A stretch of 64,000 nucleotides of DNA from Aulostomus chinensis (lineage: Eukaryota; Chordata; Actinopteri; Syngnathiformes; Aulostomidae). Both the position numbers and the translations under genes were made by a program. Location of the stretch: NCBI GenBank assembly GCA_037954235.1, contig JBBMOA010000005.1, positions 2,001,501 to 2,065,500 of the forward strand, read 5' to 3'. Under the pieces are notes generated by a model. The model ran no database searches. It saw nothing but the letters and a program-made list of their open reading frames with translations, and had not been told where the DNA came from. The stretch's first letter is position 1, and the number at the start of each line of letters is the position of its first letter. Shown here one piece after another: positions 8,469 to 17,941 of this stretch.

Positions 8469-10930
8469 CACTTTGTTGCGGCTCTTGGACGTGGCCGCCT
8501 CCGCATCCTCCAGGCTGCTCTGGCTGGGGGAGCCGAACACATTCATCGGCTCCTCTTCCTCCTGTTCTCGCATCTTCAGACCGTTGGCCACAGCCTGGAT
8601 TGCTCGCATCCATTCCTCTCTAGGAGCACGTGAACATGCCGGCCTCAAACAAATGAACCGAGTTTCATTATTACCACATTCTTCAGTCCTTCTTACCTCT
8701 CGTCATTGCTGTCCACGTGAAAGGTGCATTCAATGACAGTGGTCCACTGCAGGCAACGGATGACAAACGTGTTGGGTCGGGGTTTTTCAGTCTTCATGAG
8801 CTGGCATTCTGGGCGGGAGAAAACCCAAGCGACATGAATGATTGATGCATGAATGACACAAACGTCTGATGTCCAGACGGGTTAGCGACTCCTGCGTCAG
8901 CACCACAGCCTCTGCCCAGGACCACCTGCTGGGCTTCCATCACCATCAACCAGTGTGCCAGGCCAGTGCAGTGCTGCTGTTTTAGAGGAACCTTCCAAAC
9001 ACAGGGCTTCCTCTGACGCCGTTTGTTCATCCACACCGCCAAGCCTCCACCAATGAAGGTGCACCAGGACTGGACATCCTCCAGCATGGTTTGAAGCAGG
9101 TGGAACAGAATCAGCTGATTTATGCCTGCCAGTCACCATTGTGGTCAGCACTGCAGCAGCTGGACACCAAACCTGCTGGGATCACCAACAGGTTGTGACT
9201 GGCTGAGTGGCTCATGAGCTGTTGCTCAAATCGACTCAGTGGGACGTGACAGAGTGCTGACTGGCACCCCGGCAAGGCAAAGCTCTCCTCCCTGCAGATG
9301 AGCCACAGGTTGGGGGACCAGTTGGGGTCAAAAAGGAGCCAAGTCTGATTTGTGTGTCAGCAGGCTGGGACGGCCTGAGTGGCTGTGGGTGTGGAGTTGT
9401 TCAGCAGTGGCAGACCTCACGCAGCTTTACAAGGTTCCCTTGACTCAACTCTCAATATCTACAGGCATCAAATCCACTGGGATTTTTTAATGGATGAGAG
9501 TTTCATGGCGTTCGTGACGTTGAATTCCAACAGTTTTTTAAACTGGGAAACCCTACGTGTGTAACGACCCAGGAATAATTCCTGTGTGGATGCATGGACT
9601 CGGCAGAGGTGTTTTACCTGCATCAGCGCTGTCCCACACAAGGTGGTGACAGCTGGGTTCCACTTTTTCATTTTGGTTTTCTGTGTTTCTGGAGAGGTCT
9701 CTCGCCTTACATTTCAGAGAGTTTGTGTTGTCCAATCACAGTGGAGGAGGGGCAGGACAAATGCTGCAAGACCAACCCCCCCTCTGGACACATATGAGCG
9801 CTGCACAACAACAAATGGCAGCTTGAACCAGACAACTGCAGCAGCAACAGACGCTACCAAAGACCCGTGACTTGGAATCACAGCAAGTTGCTGCTGACCA
9901 GCGACATGAGAAAATACCCAGGTTTTTGTCCGAGTGAGGGTTTTACTTATCTTGAGGTCTTAGACACCTGCGCCGCTGCTGGGAGCAGATTGACATGAAA
10001 GCAGAACTCACTGAATAGTGGGAACAATTGTTGACGTCTCCCCTGGAAAAATATCGAGCAACTGATCAAAACAAATTGCGCCTCCCCTTCAACGGTCTGT
10101 CTAACTCCTAAACTGATGATCTGACGCACTCTTGAAGGACCTCGATCCCAAGAAAAGCTCCACACTGGCCTGCTGGTTTTACTTGATGACAGCATCGTAT
10201 CAGCATGTTGTTGGGTGGTCAACAGCACCAGGGGTTCATTCAGGGCACAGCCTGTCTGTGGACCGTCAGCTCTCTCTCAGAGCTCCTCTTACCGTCGTGG
10301 TCGTATCCCCTGGTATTTTCGTCTGTCTCCAGAAACAGTTTCAAAGTTCCCACTTATCTGACAGAAAATCCCAACTCTCTCTTTGTTTGAAAAGGAGACT
10401 AAATGTTCTCCACCAGCCTTGCAGTTTATCACTGAGGACAGGCCAGTCGTCTGAACCACTGCTGAATAAAAGAAGGACAGAGGAGCATTCAAGTTTCGTT
10501 GCACCTCGGCTGCCCAGGTTTGGGTCTTCCGTTCCACCCCTAGATTGGATTCCATCTAAACTGAAGTAAAAACATCCAACTAACTGGAGGCACAATGAGA
10601 ACCAAAATGTTCAACATCTAAACAACTGACCTGCCAGGGAGAAGTTGTTGAGAGGTGGCCAAGTCCGATCGCTCAGTTCCGGCTTCTCCTTGTAACCGAT
10701 GAAGGAGCCGTCACTCTTGAGGATAAAGTACCTCCGCCGCCACGTCTTGATGTACTCACCTGAGGAAGACAAATGAGCAGAGAGATGTCTCATGAAACTT
10801 GGTGCGGTAAACAGGACCACACTGAGCTCACCAGTCTCCCTCTGCTGGACTGAGCGAGCAGCGTTTGTACCTCGTACTTTTTACCTCGTTTGTGGAGCCA
10901 GCCCTCTCTGACCACATGGACTTCATTCAT
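8469..10930 (-). CDS. akt2: AKT2 serine/threonine kinase, PH-domain exons only (residues 1-146)
   Basis: AKT kinases are recruited to membranes by a PH domain that binds PI(3,4,5)P3. Four minus-strand coding exons were found: 10930-10885 (46 bp, ATG, starts MNEVHVVREGWLHKR), 10759-10631 (129 bp, GEYIKTWRRRYFILKSDG), 8808-8697 (112 bp, CQLMKTEKPRPNTFVIRC) and 8619-8469 (151 bp, EEWMRAIQAVANGLK). All have consensus splice sites and join in frame to 146 codons, ending at KV where AKT2 normally continues into the kinase domain. The MNEV start and the EEWMRAIQ stretch identify AKT2 rather than AKT1 or AKT3. The lipid-pocket residues K14, R23, R25 and N53 are present. Position 86, normally Arg, is Cys, and position 24 is Arg where human AKT2 has Pro. 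No kinase exon (GKGTFGKV, DFGLCKE, FCGTPEY) was seen downstream in this window. It could be the 5' part of a rearranged, nested or misassembled gene. Confidence 0.85.
8809..10630. other. akt2 intron (1.8 kb), no other feature seen
   Basis: This is the intron between PH exons 10759-10631 and 8808-8697, with donor GTCAGT and acceptor CCGCCCAG. Open frames in it are short and match no family I recognise. Confidence 0.7.
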
Positions 10931-12900
10931 GGTGAGGAAGGAGGGTCAGGAGCAGGAGGGTGGGAGGGACGGTTGCTTTCTCTCTGGATCGACCAAGTCA
11001 CAGTGATCAGATGTGAAGAGCACCTGCTGAACAGAGCAGACACGCGCATGAAGACAGGCCAAAGTCAAACTTGGTTCCAGCCAGGAGCCACGCTACACAG
11101 CAACCAACAGTTCCAACCATTTCATGACGGTACATGACATGCTGTACACACAGTGCACCTGTAAAATGAGGCGAACGCCATCCAACACTGTCATCCTCAC
11201 CACGTACAGCCTTGAGTCTGACGTTCTGAGCTTCAATCATTGCACAGATCAGGGCCACAGTGGTTGATAGGAGAGCTGGTCGACTATGAGTTGGAGTCCT
11301 GCTCTGAGTAGCAGGAACTGGAGCCTCTAACTCCTGTGCTGGTGTGGACGGAGCAGAACTCCTCTGTTCACAGGGGAGTTCTGCTCTTCTCCATGAGTCT
11401 GTGCGTTGGCACCAGAACAGACAAGGAGCCAAAAGTAATTGTTTACTATCATTTCATCAAGCAAAGACTCATAAAATGGTAAGAACATGTTAACGCAGTA
11501 GCGATTGTGGTCATTTTACACACCACAGTGATTCAGCATCACAGGTTAAACCATGTGAACGCTCCTCTGCATCAGTTCACCTTGACTCAACGCCACTATC
11601 AATGACGGAGAGTGCAGGTGGCACCCAGGAGTTGTTCTTACGTTGTCCATGACAACAGGAACCATCCAGTCGCGTGCTCACCAATGAAAGTGTGGTAAAT
11701 GCTGGCTTTCTGCCGTTGATCAGGGTCTAGTTTAGCGTTCATTTCTCCAGCTGAACGTTCTCTCCTCCTGACAACAACCAGCTGGCCTCCACGCTTCCGT
11801 CCCTTCTCAGGACCAGAACTTATCCCACATGTATCTGGTTACCCGCCAACCGGTTCTTCTCTCTCTCTTTTTTTAAACAATGAGCACATTTTTCGTCACA
11901 CTCCTGAGGCTCGAGGACGAAGCTCGTTCAAGCTCACTGCAGTACATGTACCTTCATATACTGCAGTATTTACGGCTCGGACATCAGTGAGGTTGCCACA
12001 TGTCATTCAGGTATTTACTGCTGAACCTTCGCGAAGCGCCAACGCTCGAACATGGAGGAGAGCGCCAAGGTTGTTGACTGTCAGTCACCGGGACCCCACA
12101 TTCCTGCTCCAGTGCCTTGTTACTGAGGGAACTTTAGCCATGCTAGTGCCGAGGTGACGTCGGCAAAGAACGAGTACCGTCGATATGTCCGGAACTTGAA
12201 GCCCCTCGACGAACCTCCACCGCCGATATGAACCCGAAACAGACAGAAGACAACGCACTTACCAAGGACTTTATCCCACGATGCTCTGTCTCAGGAGTTT
12301 GGACAGGCCACATCGAGACCAGGCCGCCCTGTGGTGATGGGTCACGCAACACCGAGTGCGCGCCGAACTCACAGAGCGATCTCCGCGTCGGTGCGCCTAC
12401 AGCTTTCCAACAATCACGTGACCGATGCGTGAACTGCGTCGACTCAACCCAACTGTGCTCATAGGGAAGCGCATCCGTCAACAGGACGCAACTGCTGAAA
12501 CGATGTAGTTCTTCCTCGTGGACGTCTCTGAGGATCGTGGAGCAGCTCCAGGGGGACGCCAGCTCTCTGCCCTGTGGGACCATTTTGATGTCCTGTCGGA
12601 CAACAAGGTGTTTATTCCATCTCCTTGTTTCACCCAGTTCCTCTCAGATTTTCGACTTGTCTTGTTCCATTCCAATTCCAGTTCATTTCAAGGTAGCTCT
12701 TAGTTCACTGTTCACGTTATTTGTTTGCAGGAGAAATGTGGCATTTGTTCCTCCTTCCTTCCTGAGGCCAATGAAGTTCCCTGGGAGAAACTCAGGCATG
12801 CAGCCATCCTCTGACTTTCTCACAGTTGCTTTGTGGATCATTAATTCGGAATCAGTAACTATTATTGATTTATTCTCCACTTCATGTTTAACCATCCAGC
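10931..12900. other. Region upstream of akt2, possible promoter area
   Basis: No coding exon was recognised. CpG dinucleotides are noticeably more frequent at about 12030-12440 than elsewhere (for example GAGGTGACGTCGGC near 12151, a CRE-like TGACGT). That would fit a promoter or untranslated first exon of akt2, but no transcription start can be fixed from sequence alone. A 12-bp perfect hairpin lies at 11351-11386. Confidence 0.3.
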
Positions 12901-12901
12901 T

Positions 12902-14486
12902 TTCAGGAAGCAGATGCTGGATGAGGCTCTGCTGAATTTCATCCTGAAGGACTGCCAGCCCCTCAGCACTGTTGAGAGTGAAGGGTTCAGGGAACTGGTT
13001 CAGGTCCTTGAGCCTCATGTTTGCCAACCAGAAAGGTTTGTGTGGAGATGATCTAAAGCAGTAGTTGATATCTCCAGTTTATTTCATCTTGAATTTCAAT
13101 GTATTGATTTACTCTGGGTGTCATTTTCAGACCATCAAACAAACGGTGGCCAAAAAGTACCAGGAGGAACGGGAAGGAGTGAAAAAGGAAGTCCAGCTGC
13201 CATGTGGACATCTGTGGACATGGAGGCTCCCTTGGCTCTGACCTGTCACTGCGTTCGTGAGAATGAATGTGTTGGGAGTGCAAGACTTTCCACCAAGTCA
13301 CCCTGCTGACAGTTTGGCCCCAGTCCAAAGAGGCATGATGGAGGACTGGGCCATCACCAACAAAGTGAAGTGTCTAGTGACCGACGCAGCACCAGACATG
13401 ACAGCATCCACTAGACAGCTCCAAATTCACCACTCAGTCTGCACTGCACATCGTCTGAATCTAGGAGTCAGAAAATCCTGTGATCAGACCCACACTTCCA
13501 TCATCAGACACAAAGCCAGGAACACTGTCACACACTTGAGATCAAGCACTACAGCCAAGGAGACGCTGGCTCAGGTGCAGCAACAGATGGGAGGGCCAAC
13601 CCTGAAACTCATCAGTGAGGTGCCAACACGCTGGAACAGCACACACAGCTGTCAGGGCTGCATGATGAGAGGGAACCAGTGTGGGAACCTCTGGCCTCTC
13701 TAAAGACAGATTTGACTCCACTGACAGCTGAGGAGTTCACCACCATAGGAGAAGCACTTGTAGTACTTGCTCCTTTCCATCAAGCTACAGAGGAGCTGTC
13801 TGAAGAGAGGTGAGTGTCAGGGTCAAAGGTCATCCTGATGATGAACGTGCTCTATCTTGCACGAGAGCGTCACGCTTCACCCTTGCACACACAGGCAGCC
13901 ACACACCTACATGAGCACCTGAAGCGTGGAGTCCAAGCCACTGCTTCCAGTCTGGAGTCTATGAGTGTGTTGCCCCTAGCAACACTTCTGGACCCCAGAT
14001 TCAAATCACTTGGGTTCCTCCAGGTGGACGAGGCTGTAACCAGACTGCGGTATGAGTGCGCGCGTGTCATCAGGCGCACCAACGAGGCCCAGCCCGGACC
14101 TTCACCACAGCTATCTCAACCCCATCGGCCTTGTTGCTCGAATTCTGTGCTTGTTTTTGGAAATTGTACTAAAAAGCCAATTTTGTTTTTTCTTTCTTTT
14201 AGATGACCTGTGGCAGCACTTGGATGATGAAGTGGGGAGACTTGGAAGAAGTGCAGCTTCAGCGAGTACAGCTATACTAGCAGATATTGGACGGACACAA
14301 GATCCTCTGGTACACTGGAAGAGCCAGCAGACTGCCTGTCCCAGCCTCTTCCTGCTGGCCAAAGACTTCCTGTGCACGCCGGCATCATCAGGGCCATGTG
14401 AGCGTGTGTTCTCCACGGCAGGAGAAATCACTTGCAAGAAACGCAACAGACTTGATTTGAAAACGTTAGAAAAACTTATTTTTTGA
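12902..14486 (+). pseudogene. Decayed ZBED-like hAT transposase
   Basis: Plus-strand pieces of a hAT-superfamily transposase of the ZBED type appear in the correct order. They are: ALLNFILKDCQPLSTVESEG (about 12924-13000); MWTSVDMEAPLALTCH (13201-13250); LVTDAAPDMTASTRQLQIHH (about 13375-13435), which holds one of the family's conserved acidic motifs; SSTTAKETLAQVQQQMG; VPTRWNST; MSVLPLATLLDPRFKSLGF (about 13960-14020); and the C-terminal dimerisation region LCTPASSGPCERVFSTAGE (about 14370-14427), with TGA at 14484-14486. An AATAAA follows at 14487. At least three frame changes (about 13200, 13260 and 13650), an in-frame TGA after LSEER and a missing N-terminal BED finger show that it is not functional. 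Splice-like sites at 13038 (GTTTGT) and 13128 (TTTTCAG) may mark an old intron. Confidence 0.8.
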
Positions 14487-14797
14487 AATAAAAATTTGTA
14501 AAAGTCCACAAGCGTCCTCATTACCACCATTTTCACTTAGATTTTCACATTAAGATACATCTTCACATTGTTTAAAGACATGGAATGATCCAATATGAAT
14601 GCAAAGACTTGAATGACATTATTGTGTACACCAGGTCATCAAATCAGTGTCAGTTCAGTCTGTCAAGCCTGCAGGGAAGTTTAAAGTCCAGCAGGTGTCA
14701 GTATTCAGTGACACAGTATCAACACAGTGTGTCATTGTGTCGACACGCTTCATGACGCCTCATCCACCCATCACTGGCATTAAGCAAACAACATTAA

Positions 14798-16077
14798 ACT
14801 GGTTTAACTCGTATTCATCAGGTTGACTTCAGTTTGCAGACGTTAATGATAAATCTTCTATAGAAACCAAAGTTAAACACGGTGTTCCTCAAGGTTCAGT
14901 GCTGGGGCCGATACTCTTCACTTTCTATATGCTTCCTTTAGGTCCCATTGTTGGGAAACACTCCATACAGATGGTACTCAGTCACATTTATCAATAAAGC
15001 TGGATGAAGGCCAGCAGTTGTCTAAACCAGTGGTTCCCAACCTTTTTTGTCTTGTGTACCCCTTGAGCCTTTTTGTCACACCATGAGCACCCCTTCACTC
15101 ATACGTGTTCATGATTCTCCAAAAGTAGAACATAACACAACTGAATATTCAACGCAAGTCATTTTATTTCATCTTCTTAAATTGAACATTTAATATTCAG
15201 GCATTATCTTCTTATTTAACTCAAATTAAACATAAAATTATGTTGCCTTCAAGGCAATAAAAATTATAAATATAAGAAACAATATTATAGTAAATGTTTG
15301 TATTATTAATACTGCATTATTAATACTAATATATTATCATGATATTGTTATTATTCATGGAGTTATTTGCCAGGACTTCACCGCAAAAGTAGCACTGAGG
15401 CTGCGGTGGGTCCGCAGACGTCCAAGTGAATCCATATCAAATATAGTTTTCACTGTACTGCCTTGGTTCAAGTTTGGAATCTTTCTTGCGTTTGTCGGCG
15501 GCTCTTTTCCCCCTCCTGGATCCACAGCAACTGGACGTTTCAGCCATTTATCCATGTTTGCCTGCAGGTAAACAGGTTCCCGCTGTGTGATTTTGGTATG
15601 GCTGTGCCACAGGTTATTGTCTCCCCAGGGAAACAAGTCGCACACGTACCATTTTATTGACGGACTTATGAAATGACTAAGAATATTTTTTATTATCGTG
15701 GAAATAAATACTTAATTTTTTCACGTACCCCCTGCAATGTGCTCGCGTACCCCTGGTTGGGAAACACTGGTCTAAACTACAAGCATGCATTCCAGACACG
15801 AAGGCCTGGATGACTTATAACTTTTCACTGTTCAACCCTGATAACACAGAAGTTCCTGTGCTTGGCCCCAAACCCTTAGAGACCCATTATCTAGTGATGT
15901 CACTGCTCTATTGTAACTCTTTATTATCAGGCTGTACTAACAAGTGGTTGAAGACTCTGCAGCTGCTCCACAATGCAGGTGCATGCATATTGACAGGAAC
16001 AAAGAAGCAAGACCCCCAAGTCTTAGCTTCGCTGCACTGGCCTCCTGAAAAATCCAGAGTGGTGTTCAAAATCCTGT
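14798..16077 (+). mobile_element. L2-like non-LTR retrotransposon fragment (RT domain), split by a hAT element
   Basis: Plus-strand reverse-transcriptase remnants: GVPQGSVLGPILFTFYMLPL (about 14880-14940), then a damaged catalytic region where the expected YADD reads as ADG around 14970. After the hAT insertion (15028-15769) come AWMTYNFSLFNPD, EVPVLGPKP, LLYCNSLLSGC, LQLLHNAGACILTGTKK and VLASLHWPPEKSRVVFKIL, ending near 16077. The order of motifs fits the C-terminal half of an L2-clade ORF2. Frame changes and loss of the 5' half make it dead. Clade naming rests on remembered sequence similarity. Confidence 0.75.
15028..15769. mobile_element. Non-autonomous hAT transposon, 742 bp, with 8-bp target duplication
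   Basis: The left end reads CAGTGGTTCCCAACC and the right end, reversed, CAGTGTTTCCCAACC: 15-bp terminal inverted repeats with one mismatch, typical of Charlie-like hAT elements. The element is flanked by a perfect 8-bp direct repeat GTCTAAAC at 15020-15027 and 15770-15777, the target-site length of the hAT family. Internally it is AT-rich and shows no transposase frame, so it would have been mobilised in trans. Removing the element and one copy of the duplication restores continuity of the L2-like reading frame around it. Confidence 0.9.
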
Positions 16078-16421
16078 GAATCTCTTAAAGGACCAGTCCA
16101 GTGCAAAACAACCTAATGTGTGTTCTTGTATTATTAATTGTTTTGAAGAATTGCAGGGATGTATTTTTGCAACATCCAAATGTAACCAGGTTTTGGTGCA
16201 TACTGCAAATTAGCTCCCAACACGTTTAACTGAAAGGTCACGCGGAATCTCTTGTCTTTCATGATGTTTCTTGTGTTGCAGCAGGTATCTGGAGGATGGG
16301 GAGCTGTTCATTCCTCCTAGTTGGAAGCACCTGGGCCCATTTTTGATTTATCGCTGTGTTTTTTTAGTCAAATACATTAATTATTTGGCTTTCAACCTGT
16401 GTTTCCCCCTCTTTTTCATGG
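16078..16421. other. Intergenic stretch, nothing recognised
   Basis: AT-rich sequence between the L2-like fragment and the zinc-finger remnant. No gene, repeat or RNA structure was recognised. It may include 3' untranslated sequence of the zinc-finger gene on the minus strand. Confidence 0.5.
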
Positions 16422-16569
16422 CTTCAATGCCATGTTTGGACAAATGGTTTCTCCCAAGTGTGCCTTTTTATGTGTCTTTTCAGTTGTCTCTTTACCAAGA
16501 ATCTTTTAGTGCAACTAAAAAAACTGAGCAGGGGAATGGTTTCTCCCCAGTGTGTTCTCATGTGTTTTT
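16422..16569 (-). pseudogene. Out-of-frame C-terminal finger remnant of the zinc-finger gene
   Basis: Downstream of the premature stop, the minus strand still encodes a finger-like end reading CTKRFLVKRQLKRHIKRH, then TWEKPFVQTWH and a stop near 16422. It is in a different frame from the preceding CSV of the last copied finger, and the usual second Cys region is replaced by a T-rich stretch. It looks like the original C terminus of the gene, cut off by the frame changes upstream. The helix and His pair are visible, but the Cys pair is damaged, so it is unlikely to be a working finger. Confidence 0.55.
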
Positions 16570-16853
16570 TCATATTTCCCCTGTCTGACCATCTTTTTCC
16601 ACAAACTGAGCAGGGGAATGGTTTCTCCCCAGTGTGTTCCCATGTGGTTTTTCATATTTCCCCTGTCTGACCATCTTTTTCCACAAACTGAGCAGGGGAA
16701 TGGTTTCTCCCCAGTGTGTTCTCATGTGGTTTTTCATATTTCCCCTGTCTGACCATCTTTTTCCACAAACTGAGCAGGGGAATGGTTTCTCCCCAGTGTG
16801 TGTTCTCGTGTGGTTTTTCGGATCTGTCTTTTCTGACAATCTTGTGCCACAAA
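16524..16853 (-). repeat. Tandem copies of a zinc-finger unit, 82 bp instead of 84 bp
   Basis: The CTGAGCAGGGGAATGG boundary of the finger unit recurs at 16524, 16606, 16688 and 16770, exactly 82 bp apart. The next boundary, at about 16854, is 84 bp further on, which is the correct length for an in-frame 28-residue C2H2 module. The three 82-bp units are almost identical and all lack the same AC dinucleotide of the linker. The deletion therefore came first and was then spread by tandem duplication or conversion. Three times minus two equals minus six, so the total length change is again a multiple of three, but a stop already intervenes. Confidence 0.85.
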
Positions 16854-17910
16854 ATGAGCAGGGGAATGGTTTCTCTCCGGTATGTGTTCTCATGTGTCTT
16901 TTCAGATGTCTCTTAACTGAGAACATTTTGCCACAAACTGAGCAGGGGAATGGTTCCTCTCCAGTGTGCGTTCTAATGTGTCTGTTCAGATGTTTCTCCT
17001 CTGAAAATCTTCTGCCACAATCTGAGCATGAGAATGGTTTCTCCCCAGTGTGCGTTCTCATGGGTTTATCCAAACGCCTTCTGTTACTAAAACCTTGACT
17101 GCATTTTGAGCACCTACAAGGATGCTCATCCTCACTGACTTGAGTCTCAGCTTCAGAAGAGTCTGACATCTGGTCTTCAGTCTGGGGTTGTACAAGTGGA
17201 TCTGGATCTACCTTGCTGGCTGGTTCTGGTTCTGGTCCTCCACTCTCTTCTCCATCAGCTTCTGTTTTCAGATGATGAACTGGGCTGCTGCTCAGAGACT
17301 CTTCTTTCAAGATCTCCTCAGCTAGACTCTGATGAAGCTGTGGGAACTGAGGTTTCTCTTCATCCGCTTCACTCTTCACAGGGACCAGAGTGAAGGGGAA
17401 CGTGGTGATATCAGCCTCCTGCTGCCCTTGAAGCTGCGCTCCCTCCTCACTGGTCCAGAGCTCCTCCCACTCCTCTTTAATGTGGGGGGGGCTCTGGGTC
17501 CTGCAGCTCAGGGGGAACCTCTTCTTTAATCACCAGCAGCTGCTCCACATCTGCAGGACACAAACAGCAACATCAGAAATCTCTTCATTTGACTCTGAAA
17601 CAGCGGAGCAACAGACTGAAACAGAAATCAACCCAATGAAAAGAGACGTCCTGCTACTGACCACCAGTCAGCAAACTGGGAACAGAAACGCTGGCTTCAG
17701 ATGCTTGGATCAACGTTGTGTCGTTGTGTATGTTTTTGTCCGTTCATGATCACATCCACTCGTCGGATTGTTAATTTCTGCAATGTGATCCTGCTGGAGA
17801 ATGAGAGTGAAGTCACTAGAACCACAAGTGAGTGCTGGATCACTGAGACCTGTACTACACATATCAGCCCACCCAGCAAAAACAGGAGACATCTGGGAAA
17901 AGAGCCAAGT

Positions 17911-17941
<31 letters not shown>

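Noticed and set aside
12143..12583. 146-codon minus-strand open frame upstream of akt2
   Set aside because: No recognisable family, no repeat of residues or domain pattern, and no splice context. The region is merely CpG-richer than its surroundings.
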